Part shown: piece by piece, positions 44,042 to 51,546 of the stretch | Layout: each line of letters begins with the position of its first letter | Numbering within the stretch: the stretch's first letter is position 1 | Assembly (NCBI GenBank): GCA_049516395.1 | Contig: JBEKTD010000014.1 | Span: 1 to 57,804, forward strand | DNA length: 57,804 bases | Origin: Fen-1362 sp049516395 | GTDB lineage: Bacteria > Planctomycetota > Phycisphaerae > Sedimentisphaerales > Anaerobacaceae | Direction: 5' to 3' | The notes under the pieces: model-generated | The model's input: only the letters and a program-made list of their open reading frames with translations | Told to the model about the DNA's origin: nothing | Databases searched by the model: none | Program-made: the position numbers and the translations under genes

Positions 44042-44187
44042 ATAAATCGCCTTTGTCTGGGGGCAAAAGGCGAAGAAGGCAGAAGGGTGAGAATGAGCAA
44101 AGGAGAGAAGAGAGACTTTGCTGTGTTCATTCCTCGCGTATTTCCTGCCTTGTAAACTTATCGCTTTTTTGAAGAAGGAGAAGAGAG

Positions 44188-45072
44188 ATGAGAACACGAA
44201 GTATTTTAGCAGCAGCACTAATCATTGTCGCTCTATCTATATTGGTCAGTTCCATTACATACGCCGATAACATCTACGTGGGATGTGACGACGGGACGAT
44301 TTTAAAATTTGATTCGAGCGGAAACAGTTCCACCTTTGCCTCGGGTTTGAGCTACCCTTCAAGTCTTGCGTTTGACAGAAGTGGCAATCTCTACGTTTCC
44401 AATGAGGGAACTGGTACGATTGAGAAGTTCGATTCGAGCGGAAACAGGTCCACATTTTTCAGCTCTGATGATTTTTCGTTCTATCCTACTGCTCTTGCGT
44501 TTGACCGGAGTGGCAATCTCTTCGTTACCGGCTTGGAAGCATATTCGGGATCAGGTGAGATTATGAAGTTTGATTCGAGCGGACACATGTCCACATTCGC
44601 CTCGGATTTGGACGGCGCTTGGAATCTTGCGTTTGACAGCAGCAACAATCTCTATGTAACCGGTGACTCACCGGGGATTATGAAGTTCGATTCGAGCGGA
44701 AACATGACCATCTTAGACCCATCTTTGTGCTGGCCTGGTCCTCTTGCGTTTGACAGCACCGGCAATCTATATGCGGCCGAGGAGCGTCAAGATATAGTGA
44801 TTTTTAAATACGATTCGAGCGGAAACAGGACCGTCTTCGCCTCTGGTTTGATTGCTACGGGCATCGCGTTTGACAGTAGCGGCAATCTCTACGAAAACGA
44901 TGAGGGGGGACGTTACAATACTATTTTTAAGTTCGATTCTAGCGGAAACAAGTCAACATTTGTCTTGAATGTTAGTAGCCAACTTGAAGGTATTGCGATT
45001 CAGGTTCCCGAACCGGCCACGCTTTTGCTTCTCAGTCTCGGTGCGGCGTTTGCCATAAGAAAACACAGATAG
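44188..45072 (+). CDS. PEP-CTERM protein with NHL/SMP-30-like beta-propeller repeats
   Basis: 294 aa. Signal peptide MRTRSILAAALIIVALSI with cleavage near TYA. Six repeats of about 39-47 residues each contain FDSSGN (DNA GATTCGAGCGGAAACA starting at 44311, 44431, 44572, 44689, 44812 and 44935) alternating with LAFDxSGNLYV, the pattern of six-bladed propellers in the NHL/lyase group. The tail VPEPATLLLLSLGAAFAIRKHR is a PEP-CTERM signal, so the protein is exported, processed by an exosortase encoded elsewhere and probably lodged at the cell surface or in the matrix. Ligand unknown. Confidence 0.9.
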   Translation: MRTRSILAAALIIVALSILVSSITYADNIYVGCDDGTILKFDSSGNSSTFASGLSYPSSLAFDRSGNLYVSNEGTGTIEKFDSSGNRSTFFSSDDFSFYPTALAFDRSGNLFVTGLEAYSGSGEIMKFDSSGHMSTFASDLDGAWNLAFDSSNNLYVTGDSPGIMKFDSSGNMTILDPSLCWPGPLAFDSTGNLYAAEERQDIVIFKYDSSGNRTVFASGLIATGIAFDSSGNLYENDEGGRYNTIFKFDSSGNKSTFVLNVSSQLEGIAIQVPEPATLLLLSLGAAFAIRKHR

Positions 45073-45238
45073 AAATTAGTCGTTAGTATATCGTTGTTGG
45101 TCGTTGAGTTTGAAGGAGCAGACAGGAGGAACCTACCCGTCTTCGTCGAAGGACTTCGCCGCGGTCTTCGACAATTTTTGTATTAGTTCGTAATATTGGT
45201 GGTATAATGTAATAAGAGCGTGGTAAAGGTAATTGAAA

Positions 45239-45273
45239 AGTTGATCTGAAAATGCGCATTTATCAGGTCAACT
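45239..45273 (-). terminator. Rho-independent-like terminator of the pentapeptide-repeat gene
   Basis: On the minus strand AGTTGACCTGA and TCAGATCAACT form an 11-bp stem (one G-U pair) around a loop that is itself self-complementary (AAATGCGCATTT), followed by TTTTC. The stem includes the stop codon of the gene that ends at 45272. Confidence 0.7.
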
Positions 45274-46294
45274 ACTTTAGCTTTTTAATTGTTTTTTCCC
45301 ATTCGCTTTGATTTTCAATGCTGACTGCCCCGTGCTCCTTTGCCCATTCTACGAACCCTTCGGGGGCGTTTTTCGCCCCGTAAATGTTCGCATTGCTTAT
45401 ATCTTTAATTGTCTTCCAGTTCTTTAGGTTATAAATGTTGGTATCGTGAAGATTCGCTTTCGATAAATCCGCCCTGTCCAGATTTGCCCCGGCAAAAGAT
45501 GAGCCGGAAAGATTCGTCATAGACAGATTCGCATCACTCAGGTTTGCATAATCAAATATCACTTCCTTGAGACAGGCATTGCTGAAATCCGCCCCGGTAA
45601 GGTCGGCTTCTCTGAATAAAGCCCCGTTACTGTTTGCCCCGTTGAAATTGGCTTTTGTAAGAACCGCCTTTTCAAATGAAGTAACGAACAGATTCGCACC
45701 GGACAGGTCGGCTTCATCGAGACCGGCTTTGCGAAAGTCCGTTACAGACAGTTGTGCCCCGGAAAGGTTTGCTTTGGAAAGGATTGCTTTAGAAAATTTC
45801 GCTTCGCGAAGATTGGAATCCGAAATATTCGCCTTACAAAGATTTGCGTCAGCAAAAACCGCTCCTGACAAATTTGCCCGGCGGAGCGTTGCGCTCTCCA
45901 ATAATGCCTCGGAAAGGTTCGCATTAGCAAGATTCGCTCCTGATAAATCCGCATTGCGAAGATCCGTATATAAAAGCCGTGCCCCGGAAAGATTGGCGCC
46001 TTTAAGGGAAACTGCCGGTATTTTCGCGTTCTCCAGGTCTATATTTGCCAAAGATACGCCGTCATTACATAAATCCTGCAATGCGTCGATTCTGCCGGCT
46101 GCGCCGGGTCTGCCCTGGGCGGAATTTATGACCTGCCATGCCTGATAGTGCTTTATTTTTTGTCTGTCAGCTCGTTCCACGAAGAATAAAATTACGGCAA
46201 TGAGGACAGAAAGCCGGGCAATAAATCCGACGATTTTAAAAACAGTCGTTTTTTGCTCTTTACGGGAATCGGGGTTTTCAATTTTATCCGTCAT
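45272..46294 (-). CDS. Membrane-anchored pentapeptide-repeat protein
   Basis: 340 aa from the ATG at 46294 (GAAAGGA site upstream); an ATG at 46309 is less likely. A membrane helix (about 23-42, VGFIARLSVLIAVILFFV) precedes about 40 tandem A(N/D)LSG-type pentapeptides between residues 85 and 290, e.g. ANLSGARLLYTDLRNADLSGANLANANLS. These fold as a right-handed quadrilateral beta helix. Related proteins act as scaffolds or DNA mimics, but a membrane anchor argues for an envelope role. It ends with a terminator hairpin and runs opposite to ssrA. Confidence 0.88.
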   Translation of the reverse strand: MTDKIENPDSRKEQKTTVFKIVGFIARLSVLIAVILFFVERADRQKIKHYQAWQVINSAQGRPGAAGRIDALQDLCNDGVSLANIDLENAKIPAVSLKGANLSGARLLYTDLRNADLSGANLANANLSEALLESATLRRANLSGAVFADANLCKANISDSNLREAKFSKAILSKANLSGAQLSVTDFRKAGLDEADLSGANLFVTSFEKAVLTKANFNGANSNGALFREADLTGADFSNACLKEVIFDYANLSDANLSMTNLSGSSFAGANLDRADLSKANLHDTNIYNLKNWKTIKDISNANIYGAKNAPEGFVEWAKEHGAVSIENQSEWEKTIKKLK

Positions 46295-46468
46295 GATTAA
46301 TCCTTTCAATTTTTCCTGCCGTGCAATATAGCGAAATACCTTGCGGATGACAACGACTTATTCCTCTGTACTCATTGAAATCCTTATAATATCGCCTGCA
46401 TTAAGCGGGCACAAACGCAATCCTGGAATACTGCGAAAAGATAGTCTGTTTTTGTCCGCAATAAGTGG

Positions 46469-46474
46469 TATAAT
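46469..46474 (+). promoter_or_regulatory. -10 element upstream of ssrA
   Basis: A perfect TATAAT, in the context GTGGTATAATG, lies 30 bases before the tmRNA 5' end. The -35 region is poor (no close match at 16-18 bases). The same GTGGTATAATG string also occurs at 45200-45210. Confidence 0.4.
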
Positions 46475-46504
46475 GAGACCATAAACGTATTTGACAAGTT
46501 AATC

Positions 46505-46860
46505 GGGGGCGAACGGTTTCGACCGGATGTCGGAGAGTCGAGCTGCATACCCAGGACGCCGGTTGGCCTGGTAAATCATTTCCGGCACTAAATTTAATTG
46601 GCAACTACCAGTTGCAAATGGCCGCCTAAATAGGCGACCCGTCCTTTCAGGTTGCGCCTGCGGGCCTGATTCGGGCGTAAAAAAGTGGGCTGCTCTCGTC
46701 GGGGCTTTCGGGCCGACGGGCTAAGACAAATTCCGAAATAGCCGAAGCGATTGGCCGTCGTTTGCCTGTCGCCGAGGCGATAAAACCCAAAAACGACTAA
46801 GTGTGTAGTATGCTCGTCTTGATGCATTTCGGGACGGGGGTTCGAATCCCCCCGCCTCCA
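46505..46860 (+). ncRNA. ssrA: Transfer-messenger RNA
   Basis: 356 nt. The 5' end GGGGGCGAACGGTTTCGACC and 3' end GGTTCGAATCCCCCCGCCTCCA form the tRNA-like domain: acceptor arm GGGGGCG pairs with CGCCTCC, and the T arm has TTCGAAT. Internal pseudoknot-type stems with GGCCGAC-like arms follow the coding region. The best tag ORF starts GGC at 46600 and reads GNYQLQMAA then TAA (46627). It rescues ribosomes stalled on broken mRNAs together with SmpB and marks the products for proteolysis; smpB is not in this window. The encoded 3' end stops at CCA's last A of the acceptor, CCTCCA. Confidence 0.93.
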
Positions 46861-47128
46861 TTTTAATCATTACTTAACTCATTTATCGGCAATAACTTAC
46901 GTCACGTTCATGATACCATGTGTACCTCGCGGGAGTATTTTGGGTATGTTTCAGTTTCAATGAGAAAGGGATAAAAGGTTCGGTAACTCAAAAGTGCGTG
47001 GTTATAATCACGATCTCTCCGTTGTTTTTTTTACCGAATTGTGTAAGTGCTTAGATTTGCGAGTGTTGAGGAAGTGACGATTGGCGATATGGTCGCTGAC
47101 TGCGCCGGTTGCCGTTTTGTAATTTAAG

Positions 47129-47245
47129 TTACTTTTCGATTGTTAATTTAAATACGTTAGCTATTTCATTTCCATAGGCGGGCATTTTCAAAATCAATCC
47201 TTCATCTGTTCTTTGCCATTTAATCTTTTGCTTTGTGCCAAGCAT
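47129..47245 (-). pseudogene. C-terminal stub of a GH29 alpha-L-fucosidase-like gene
   Basis: A 38-codon ORF reads MLGTKQKIKWQRTDEGLIL then KMPAYGNEIANVFKLTIEK. This is the typical last beta-strand region of fucosidases (LG-x-x-x-x-I-x-W...T..GL...P...AxxFKI), comparable to MLGADGPLTFDRDDQGLTV near the end of the 54051-55766 enzyme. Upstream in frame is a stop and no catalytic domain, although a GGAGAT site precedes the ATG. Most likely the remains of a deleted fucosidase at the end of the glycosidase cluster. Confidence 0.6.
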
Positions 47246-47334
47246 CGTTTATCTCCTTTTTTACGCGTTCTATCATGCCAGCACTCTAATTACAACTGGC
47301 ACACTTTTTGGGGGGAAGGTCGCTTCTTTTAGTC

Positions 47335-48966
47335 TTACAACGGCGAAAGCGTTACCAGGCACACGTCATTTTCACGCACCTCATAGTTGCCGGCGAAGAC
47401 GCCGTCATCACCGACGATAACAACCTTGCTATCGAGCGGTGAGCCATCGTTTTTATCCTTAATGAAGGCGACTTGCGCCCTGGTCAACTGGGAGGGGGAG
47501 CCGAGATCGCAGTAGGTGGCATAGGCATCGTTGACCCGATAGCCGACCTTGTAGAGAGTTGCGGCATAGCGGCCGGATTTCAGCCCACTGATGCGCAGGG
47601 TTGTCTGCATTGCCCGTTTGGGAGGCAGGTCACGTTTATAGAAATCCTGGTTGAGCACTTTTTCACCTGGATGCGTTATCGTGAAATCCCAGAACAAGAC
47701 CTGTACGGCGCCTTTGTCATCTTTGGCTATCAATGATGCTTCATCGTTACTTTTAAGTTCGATTGTCCCCAGCCGGTTTAAAAACTGATAGGCATAGAAA
47801 GCGGGTTTATTAATTCCCTGATAATTGATGAGACCAAAACCGCCGTGAAACGGTGTTGTGCGAGGGCCATTTTCTTCAAAGATGTCGGTGAAAGTCCAAT
47901 ATGACATCGACTGCGGGTCACTGCCAGAACGCCGAAGGCTGTTTAAAATAAACGCTGCGCTGTGATAGCTGTCGTGAATCGGATCGCTGGGGGTATAGGA
48001 AGAGCTCCATTCGGTGAAATGCAATTCGAGGCTGGGGCTAGCGGATTCAGCAATTTGGCGGCGAACGTTATGCACACGTCCGGACATAGCATTGGGATCC
48101 TGTGAAAGAATAGTTCCTGCTGTGCCGTTTTCGTCAAGAAAACCCGAATTAACACAGTAATGATGGGTTGAAATAAAATCGATAGGCACTTTGTTTTTTA
48201 CACAGAAATCGATTGTTTCCGGCACCCAGGCGCAACCGGCGGTGGCGGGACCACCCACACGAAAACGGGAGGAGACGGCTTTGATTGCTTTGGCCGTCGA
48301 GGCATAAAGTTTGAAATACTCCTGCTGCGCGTATTCAGGAAACTCTTTGTCTGTTTTGCCTTTCTTGGCACTGGAGCCGAGCCAGAAGCCATCAAGATTC
48401 GGCTCGTTCCATACTTCAAAGTACCAGGTTGCAACTTCATTTTCGCCGTAGCGTTCTTTCCAATGCGTGAACAGCGCCTTAACCAAAGCTTCCCACTTTG
48501 CATAATCCTTCGGCGGTGTAACATTTCCCTTCCACCAGAAAATAGTATTTTGTCCGCTTGCCAGCGCCGAAGGCATAAAGCCAATCTCGACAAAGGGCTT
48601 TACGCCGATATTCAGCATGGAGTCAAACAACTCATCGATGTATTGCCAGTTATAGACTGGTTGTCCGTTTTTATCCTCACTATAAACGCCCATATCATCG
48701 CAGAGCAGTCCGTGAAAGCGCAGATATCGAAAACCGCATTCACGGTGGACATATGCAAGCTGCCGCTGCCAGTCGGCCCGCAGGCCCTCGTTGGCCCGGC
48801 CTGCACCTACACAAAGATTAAACATCTGGCTTAACGGTCCCTTTTCGACTCCGACATCGGCGGTGATCATACGTGTTGCAGGTGCCGTGGGTGAAGATGC
48901 GGACGATAATGACACAATCAAAAACACTAATAAACACCATAGCAAGACATCATTTTTCTTAGTCAT
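47335..48966 (-). CDS. Secreted GH39-like glycosidase (beta-xylosidase / alpha-iduronidase class)
   Basis: 543 aa. Signal peptide MTKKNDVLLWCLLVFLIVSL, then a TIM barrel. Acid/base in FEVWNEPNLDGFW (about residue 180), nucleophile Glu in LHFTEWSSSY (about 320), and HGLLCDDMGVY, GFRYLRFHG as GH39 signatures. A small C-terminal beta domain follows (about 440-543). Expected to act on xylosides or related sugars outside the cell or in the periplasm. Ribosome binding AGGA precedes the ATG. Last full gene of the minus-strand series; no hairpin immediately follows. Confidence 0.87.
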   Translation of the reverse strand: MTKKNDVLLWCLLVFLIVSLSSASSPTAPATRMITADVGVEKGPLSQMFNLCVGAGRANEGLRADWQRQLAYVHRECGFRYLRFHGLLCDDMGVYSEDKNGQPVYNWQYIDELFDSMLNIGVKPFVEIGFMPSALASGQNTIFWWKGNVTPPKDYAKWEALVKALFTHWKERYGENEVATWYFEVWNEPNLDGFWLGSSAKKGKTDKEFPEYAQQEYFKLYASTAKAIKAVSSRFRVGGPATAGCAWVPETIDFCVKNKVPIDFISTHHYCVNSGFLDENGTAGTILSQDPNAMSGRVHNVRRQIAESASPSLELHFTEWSSSYTPSDPIHDSYHSAAFILNSLRRSGSDPQSMSYWTFTDIFEENGPRTTPFHGGFGLINYQGINKPAFYAYQFLNRLGTIELKSNDEASLIAKDDKGAVQVLFWDFTITHPGEKVLNQDFYKRDLPPKRAMQTTLRISGLKSGRYAATLYKVGYRVNDAYATYCDLGSPSQLTRAQVAFIKDKNDGSPLDSKVVIVGDDGVFAGNYEVRENDVCLVTLSPL

Positions 48967-49027
48967 TTTTCAGTCCTAATAAAGAAAAAACAATTACACT
49001 TCTTATTTATCAGAACCTGATATTATC

Positions 49028-51412
49028 CTAAAGCCCGGCGGCAGGCAACACGGAGATTTCGGCAGCGCTCGTCCAGCCGTTTTTGTTGATTTCCTGCAAG
49101 GCCGTGAAGCGGAAGAATCGGGCGTTGACGGGCGAGAAGCTGACTTGCTGGAGCGACGGGTTGTTCCGAATGTTGGCGAACGTGCCCGAAGCGACATTGG
49201 TCGTCCAGGTGACTCCATCCATGCTGGTTTCAAAACGGTAATTTTCGGCGGTGCCGTTGAGGTTTCCGTCCTGGCGCGGCAGATAGGTGAAGCCGGCAAT
49301 CCGATGTGAAGTTCCCATGTCAATCGTGATGAAATGAGGCAGCTTCAGATCTTTATTCCAGCGGGTGTGCCAGAACGTAGACGAGTTGCCGTCAATCGCA
49401 TTGGCAGCAGCGTTGTCGCCTCCGGCGGTTTCCTGGCTGTCCACGGCGACGACTTTCCAGCCGGTGGGCGACAGGCCAGCAAAAGTTTTTGAAGTCACGA
49501 TGCCAAGCTGGCCGTTTGGCATGACGCAGGCAGCCTGCATGGTGCCGGTCAACGGCATGGAGATCGGTGAACTGTAAGCTGCAGAATTGGCCGTCGGCGT
49601 GTTACCATCAACAGTATAAACCATATTTAAACCGCCGGTGTTGCTAATCGTCACGTGGCCGTTGGTGTCACGATCTGAAATGACAGGAGACTGGCCGTAA
49701 ACGGATTGCTTGAAGAGTCCGATTTCTGCCAGCGTCGGTTCCAGGCGTGAACTGGTAATGCGAATGCGTACCTGGTCGGTGGTCACTGGCGATTTCAGCC
49801 GTATCAGCCGTTTGTGCCCGACGGTCGTCAGTTCGTCTGATGTCACTACCTTGACCCACGCCGATCCATCCCAGGTTTCAATGGCAAAGGACTCGATTCT
49901 CTGGCTACGATGATCCACCGCTTCCTGCAAAGAAACGACATCGAACGTGACCGATGCCGGCAGCGTTAACGTCAAGGTGGCGGTGGTGTGTCCCGGTGCG
50001 GCTTCCCACCAGGTGTCGAGGTTTCCGTCGAGCGCCAGCGACGGGCTGTTGGCGGCATTAGAATTGTCGGCCGTCATTTTGCCGCCAACAGCAAGGTCTT
50101 TTGCGAATGTATCCTTAATCACCTGTGCCATCCGGCTCAAGGCTTCAAGCTGATCATCCGGAACCAGACCACGCGTATCTGGAGACAGGTTCAAAATGAG
50201 GTTTCCGTTACGACCGATGGACGTGTAATAAATGTCCACCAACTGTGGCAGGCTCCTGGGATGCTTCCTATACCCCCAAAACCATTGGCCGTTGGCGAGA
50301 ATGGTGACATTGGTTTCCGTCGGATACCACCAGAGGTACGAACCAGGCGTAAGTTTGGCACGGCTGCCGAGATCACCGGCCTGCATGTCCGGCCAAAGGA
50401 AGTTGTCGGGCGGAACAGGCAGAGGAATGACGCTCCATTCTGTGGTGCGCCCGACACCCCCCTCATTGCCCACCCAGCGCCCGTCCGGCCCTTTGCCGAA
50501 AATAATCGCCCCGGGTTGCAAATGGCGGATCAGGTCAAACCACGCGGCGTAGTTGTAGGTCTCCTTGACGCTGGGATCCGGATTCGCGCCGTCGAACCAG
50601 ACTTCGCCAATCGGCCCGTATTCGGTCAGCAATTCGTAAAGCTGGTTGAGAAAATAGCGATTGTAATCATCCACCACATATGTGTAACTCGTGAAACCGG
50701 CCGGCGGTGTGCGGCCCAAAGCGGGATTGCTCTTGAAATCATCGGGATCAGTGGGAATAACGGAAGAGACGCTGCTGCTGCCATTGCCATAGTAACCGGC
50801 AGGATTTTTTGGATTTGTCTTCAGTTGGTAAAGGTCGGCGGGTGAAAGATAAACACCCAGCTTGAGACCATGCTTACGGGCGGCGTTGGCAACAGCTCGG
50901 ACAACATCGCCTTTGCCGCCAAGCCAGGTACTCGATGCGACCGAATGCGAAGTGTAGCGGGTAGGCCACAGACACAATCCATCGTGGTGCTTGCAAACGA
51001 GCACAATCATTTTGCCTCCGGCATCTTTCATCGCGCTGACCCATTGGTTTGCGTCAAACGCTGAAGGATTGAACTGCGAGGGATCTTCACGACCATTACC
51101 CCACTCAACGCCTCTGAATGCGTTCACGCCGTAATGAAGGAAAAAGGTCCACTCCAGCCGCATCCAGTCTGACTGATTGGGGCGTGGCAGAACCTTTGCC
51201 GCTTTTTCAGCAATAACGGACTCGGAATCGTTTTTGGAAATCACCTGTTGCGTGGCATATGCAATCGGACCATGTGCTGCGGCTATTTCCCCGTTCACAT
51301 CTACCGGCCCAAGTCCGGCAATCGCAACAGGAACTATACAGACCGAAAATAATACTGAACAAATTGATAATCCGATTTGCCTGCCAAAGGAATGGAGCTT
51401 ACTTTTAAACAT
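49028..51412 (-). CDS. Secreted GH29 alpha-L-fucosidase with CBM32-like and chitobiase-like modules
   Basis: 794 aa from ATG at 51412 (AAGGAAAAG site). Signal peptide near residues 1-32, cleaved near AIA. GH29 barrel about 60-400: KHHDGLCLWPTRY and the nucleophile Asp in GEVWFDGA. Then F5/8-type (CBM32) discoidin domains (about 445-560 and 670-790; LDGNLDTWWEAAPGHTTATLTL, IDGNSSTFWHTRW) flank a chitobiase-like beta segment (YTVDGNTPTANSAAYSSPI). It would cleave terminal alpha-L-fucose from glycans, tethered by its carbohydrate-binding modules. GC-richer than the genes upstream of it, which hints at separate origins within the cluster. Confidence 0.9.
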   Translation of the reverse strand: MFKSKLHSFGRQIGLSICSVLFSVCIVPVAIAGLGPVDVNGEIAAAHGPIAYATQQVISKNDSESVIAEKAAKVLPRPNQSDWMRLEWTFFLHYGVNAFRGVEWGNGREDPSQFNPSAFDANQWVSAMKDAGGKMIVLVCKHHDGLCLWPTRYTSHSVASSTWLGGKGDVVRAVANAARKHGLKLGVYLSPADLYQLKTNPKNPAGYYGNGSSSVSSVIPTDPDDFKSNPALGRTPPAGFTSYTYVVDDYNRYFLNQLYELLTEYGPIGEVWFDGANPDPSVKETYNYAAWFDLIRHLQPGAIIFGKGPDGRWVGNEGGVGRTTEWSVIPLPVPPDNFLWPDMQAGDLGSRAKLTPGSYLWWYPTETNVTILANGQWFWGYRKHPRSLPQLVDIYYTSIGRNGNLILNLSPDTRGLVPDDQLEALSRMAQVIKDTFAKDLAVGGKMTADNSNAANSPSLALDGNLDTWWEAAPGHTTATLTLTLPASVTFDVVSLQEAVDHRSQRIESFAIETWDGSAWVKVVTSDELTTVGHKRLIRLKSPVTTDQVRIRITSSRLEPTLAEIGLFKQSVYGQSPVISDRDTNGHVTISNTGGLNMVYTVDGNTPTANSAAYSSPISMPLTGTMQAACVMPNGQLGIVTSKTFAGLSPTGWKVVAVDSQETAGGDNAAANAIDGNSSTFWHTRWNKDLKLPHFITIDMGTSHRIAGFTYLPRQDGNLNGTAENYRFETSMDGVTWTTNVASGTFANIRNNPSLQQVSFSPVNARFFRFTALQEINKNGWTSAAEISVLPAAGL

Positions 51413-51453
51413 CACTTCTTTTCCTTAAAACTTTTTATTCTTCCGCCGCAATA

Positions 51454-51542
51454 CTACGGGTGATAACCCGTAGATGAAGTTATCCGCCAGCGGCGGACAG
51501 GCGGAAGCCTGAAACCCAAATGCTATGGGTGTTAACCCATAG
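51454..51542. repeat. Twin intercistronic hairpins between GH2 and GH29-CBM genes
   Basis: Two perfect 8-bp hairpins of the same design: CTACGGGT-GATA-ACCCGTAG (51454-51473) and CTATGGGT-GTTA-ACCCATAG (51523-51542). Between them is TCCGCCAGCGGCGGACAGGCG, another small inverted repeat. They lie just after the GH2 stop (51547), in the leader of the next gene, and may process or stabilise the polycistronic mRNA. Confidence 0.6.
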
Positions 51543-51546
51543 TAGT

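Noticed and set aside
44311..44960. Regularly spaced direct repeats resembling a CRISPR array
   Set aside because: The 117-141 base spacing and intact reading frame show they encode propeller blades; no cas genes.
46491..46496. Perfect TTGACA just before ssrA
   Set aside because: The corresponding -10 would fall inside the mature tmRNA and no good hexamer is there; probably chance.
46594..46827. 77-codon minus-strand ORF across ssrA
   Set aside because: It overlaps the structured RNA completely and shows no family features.
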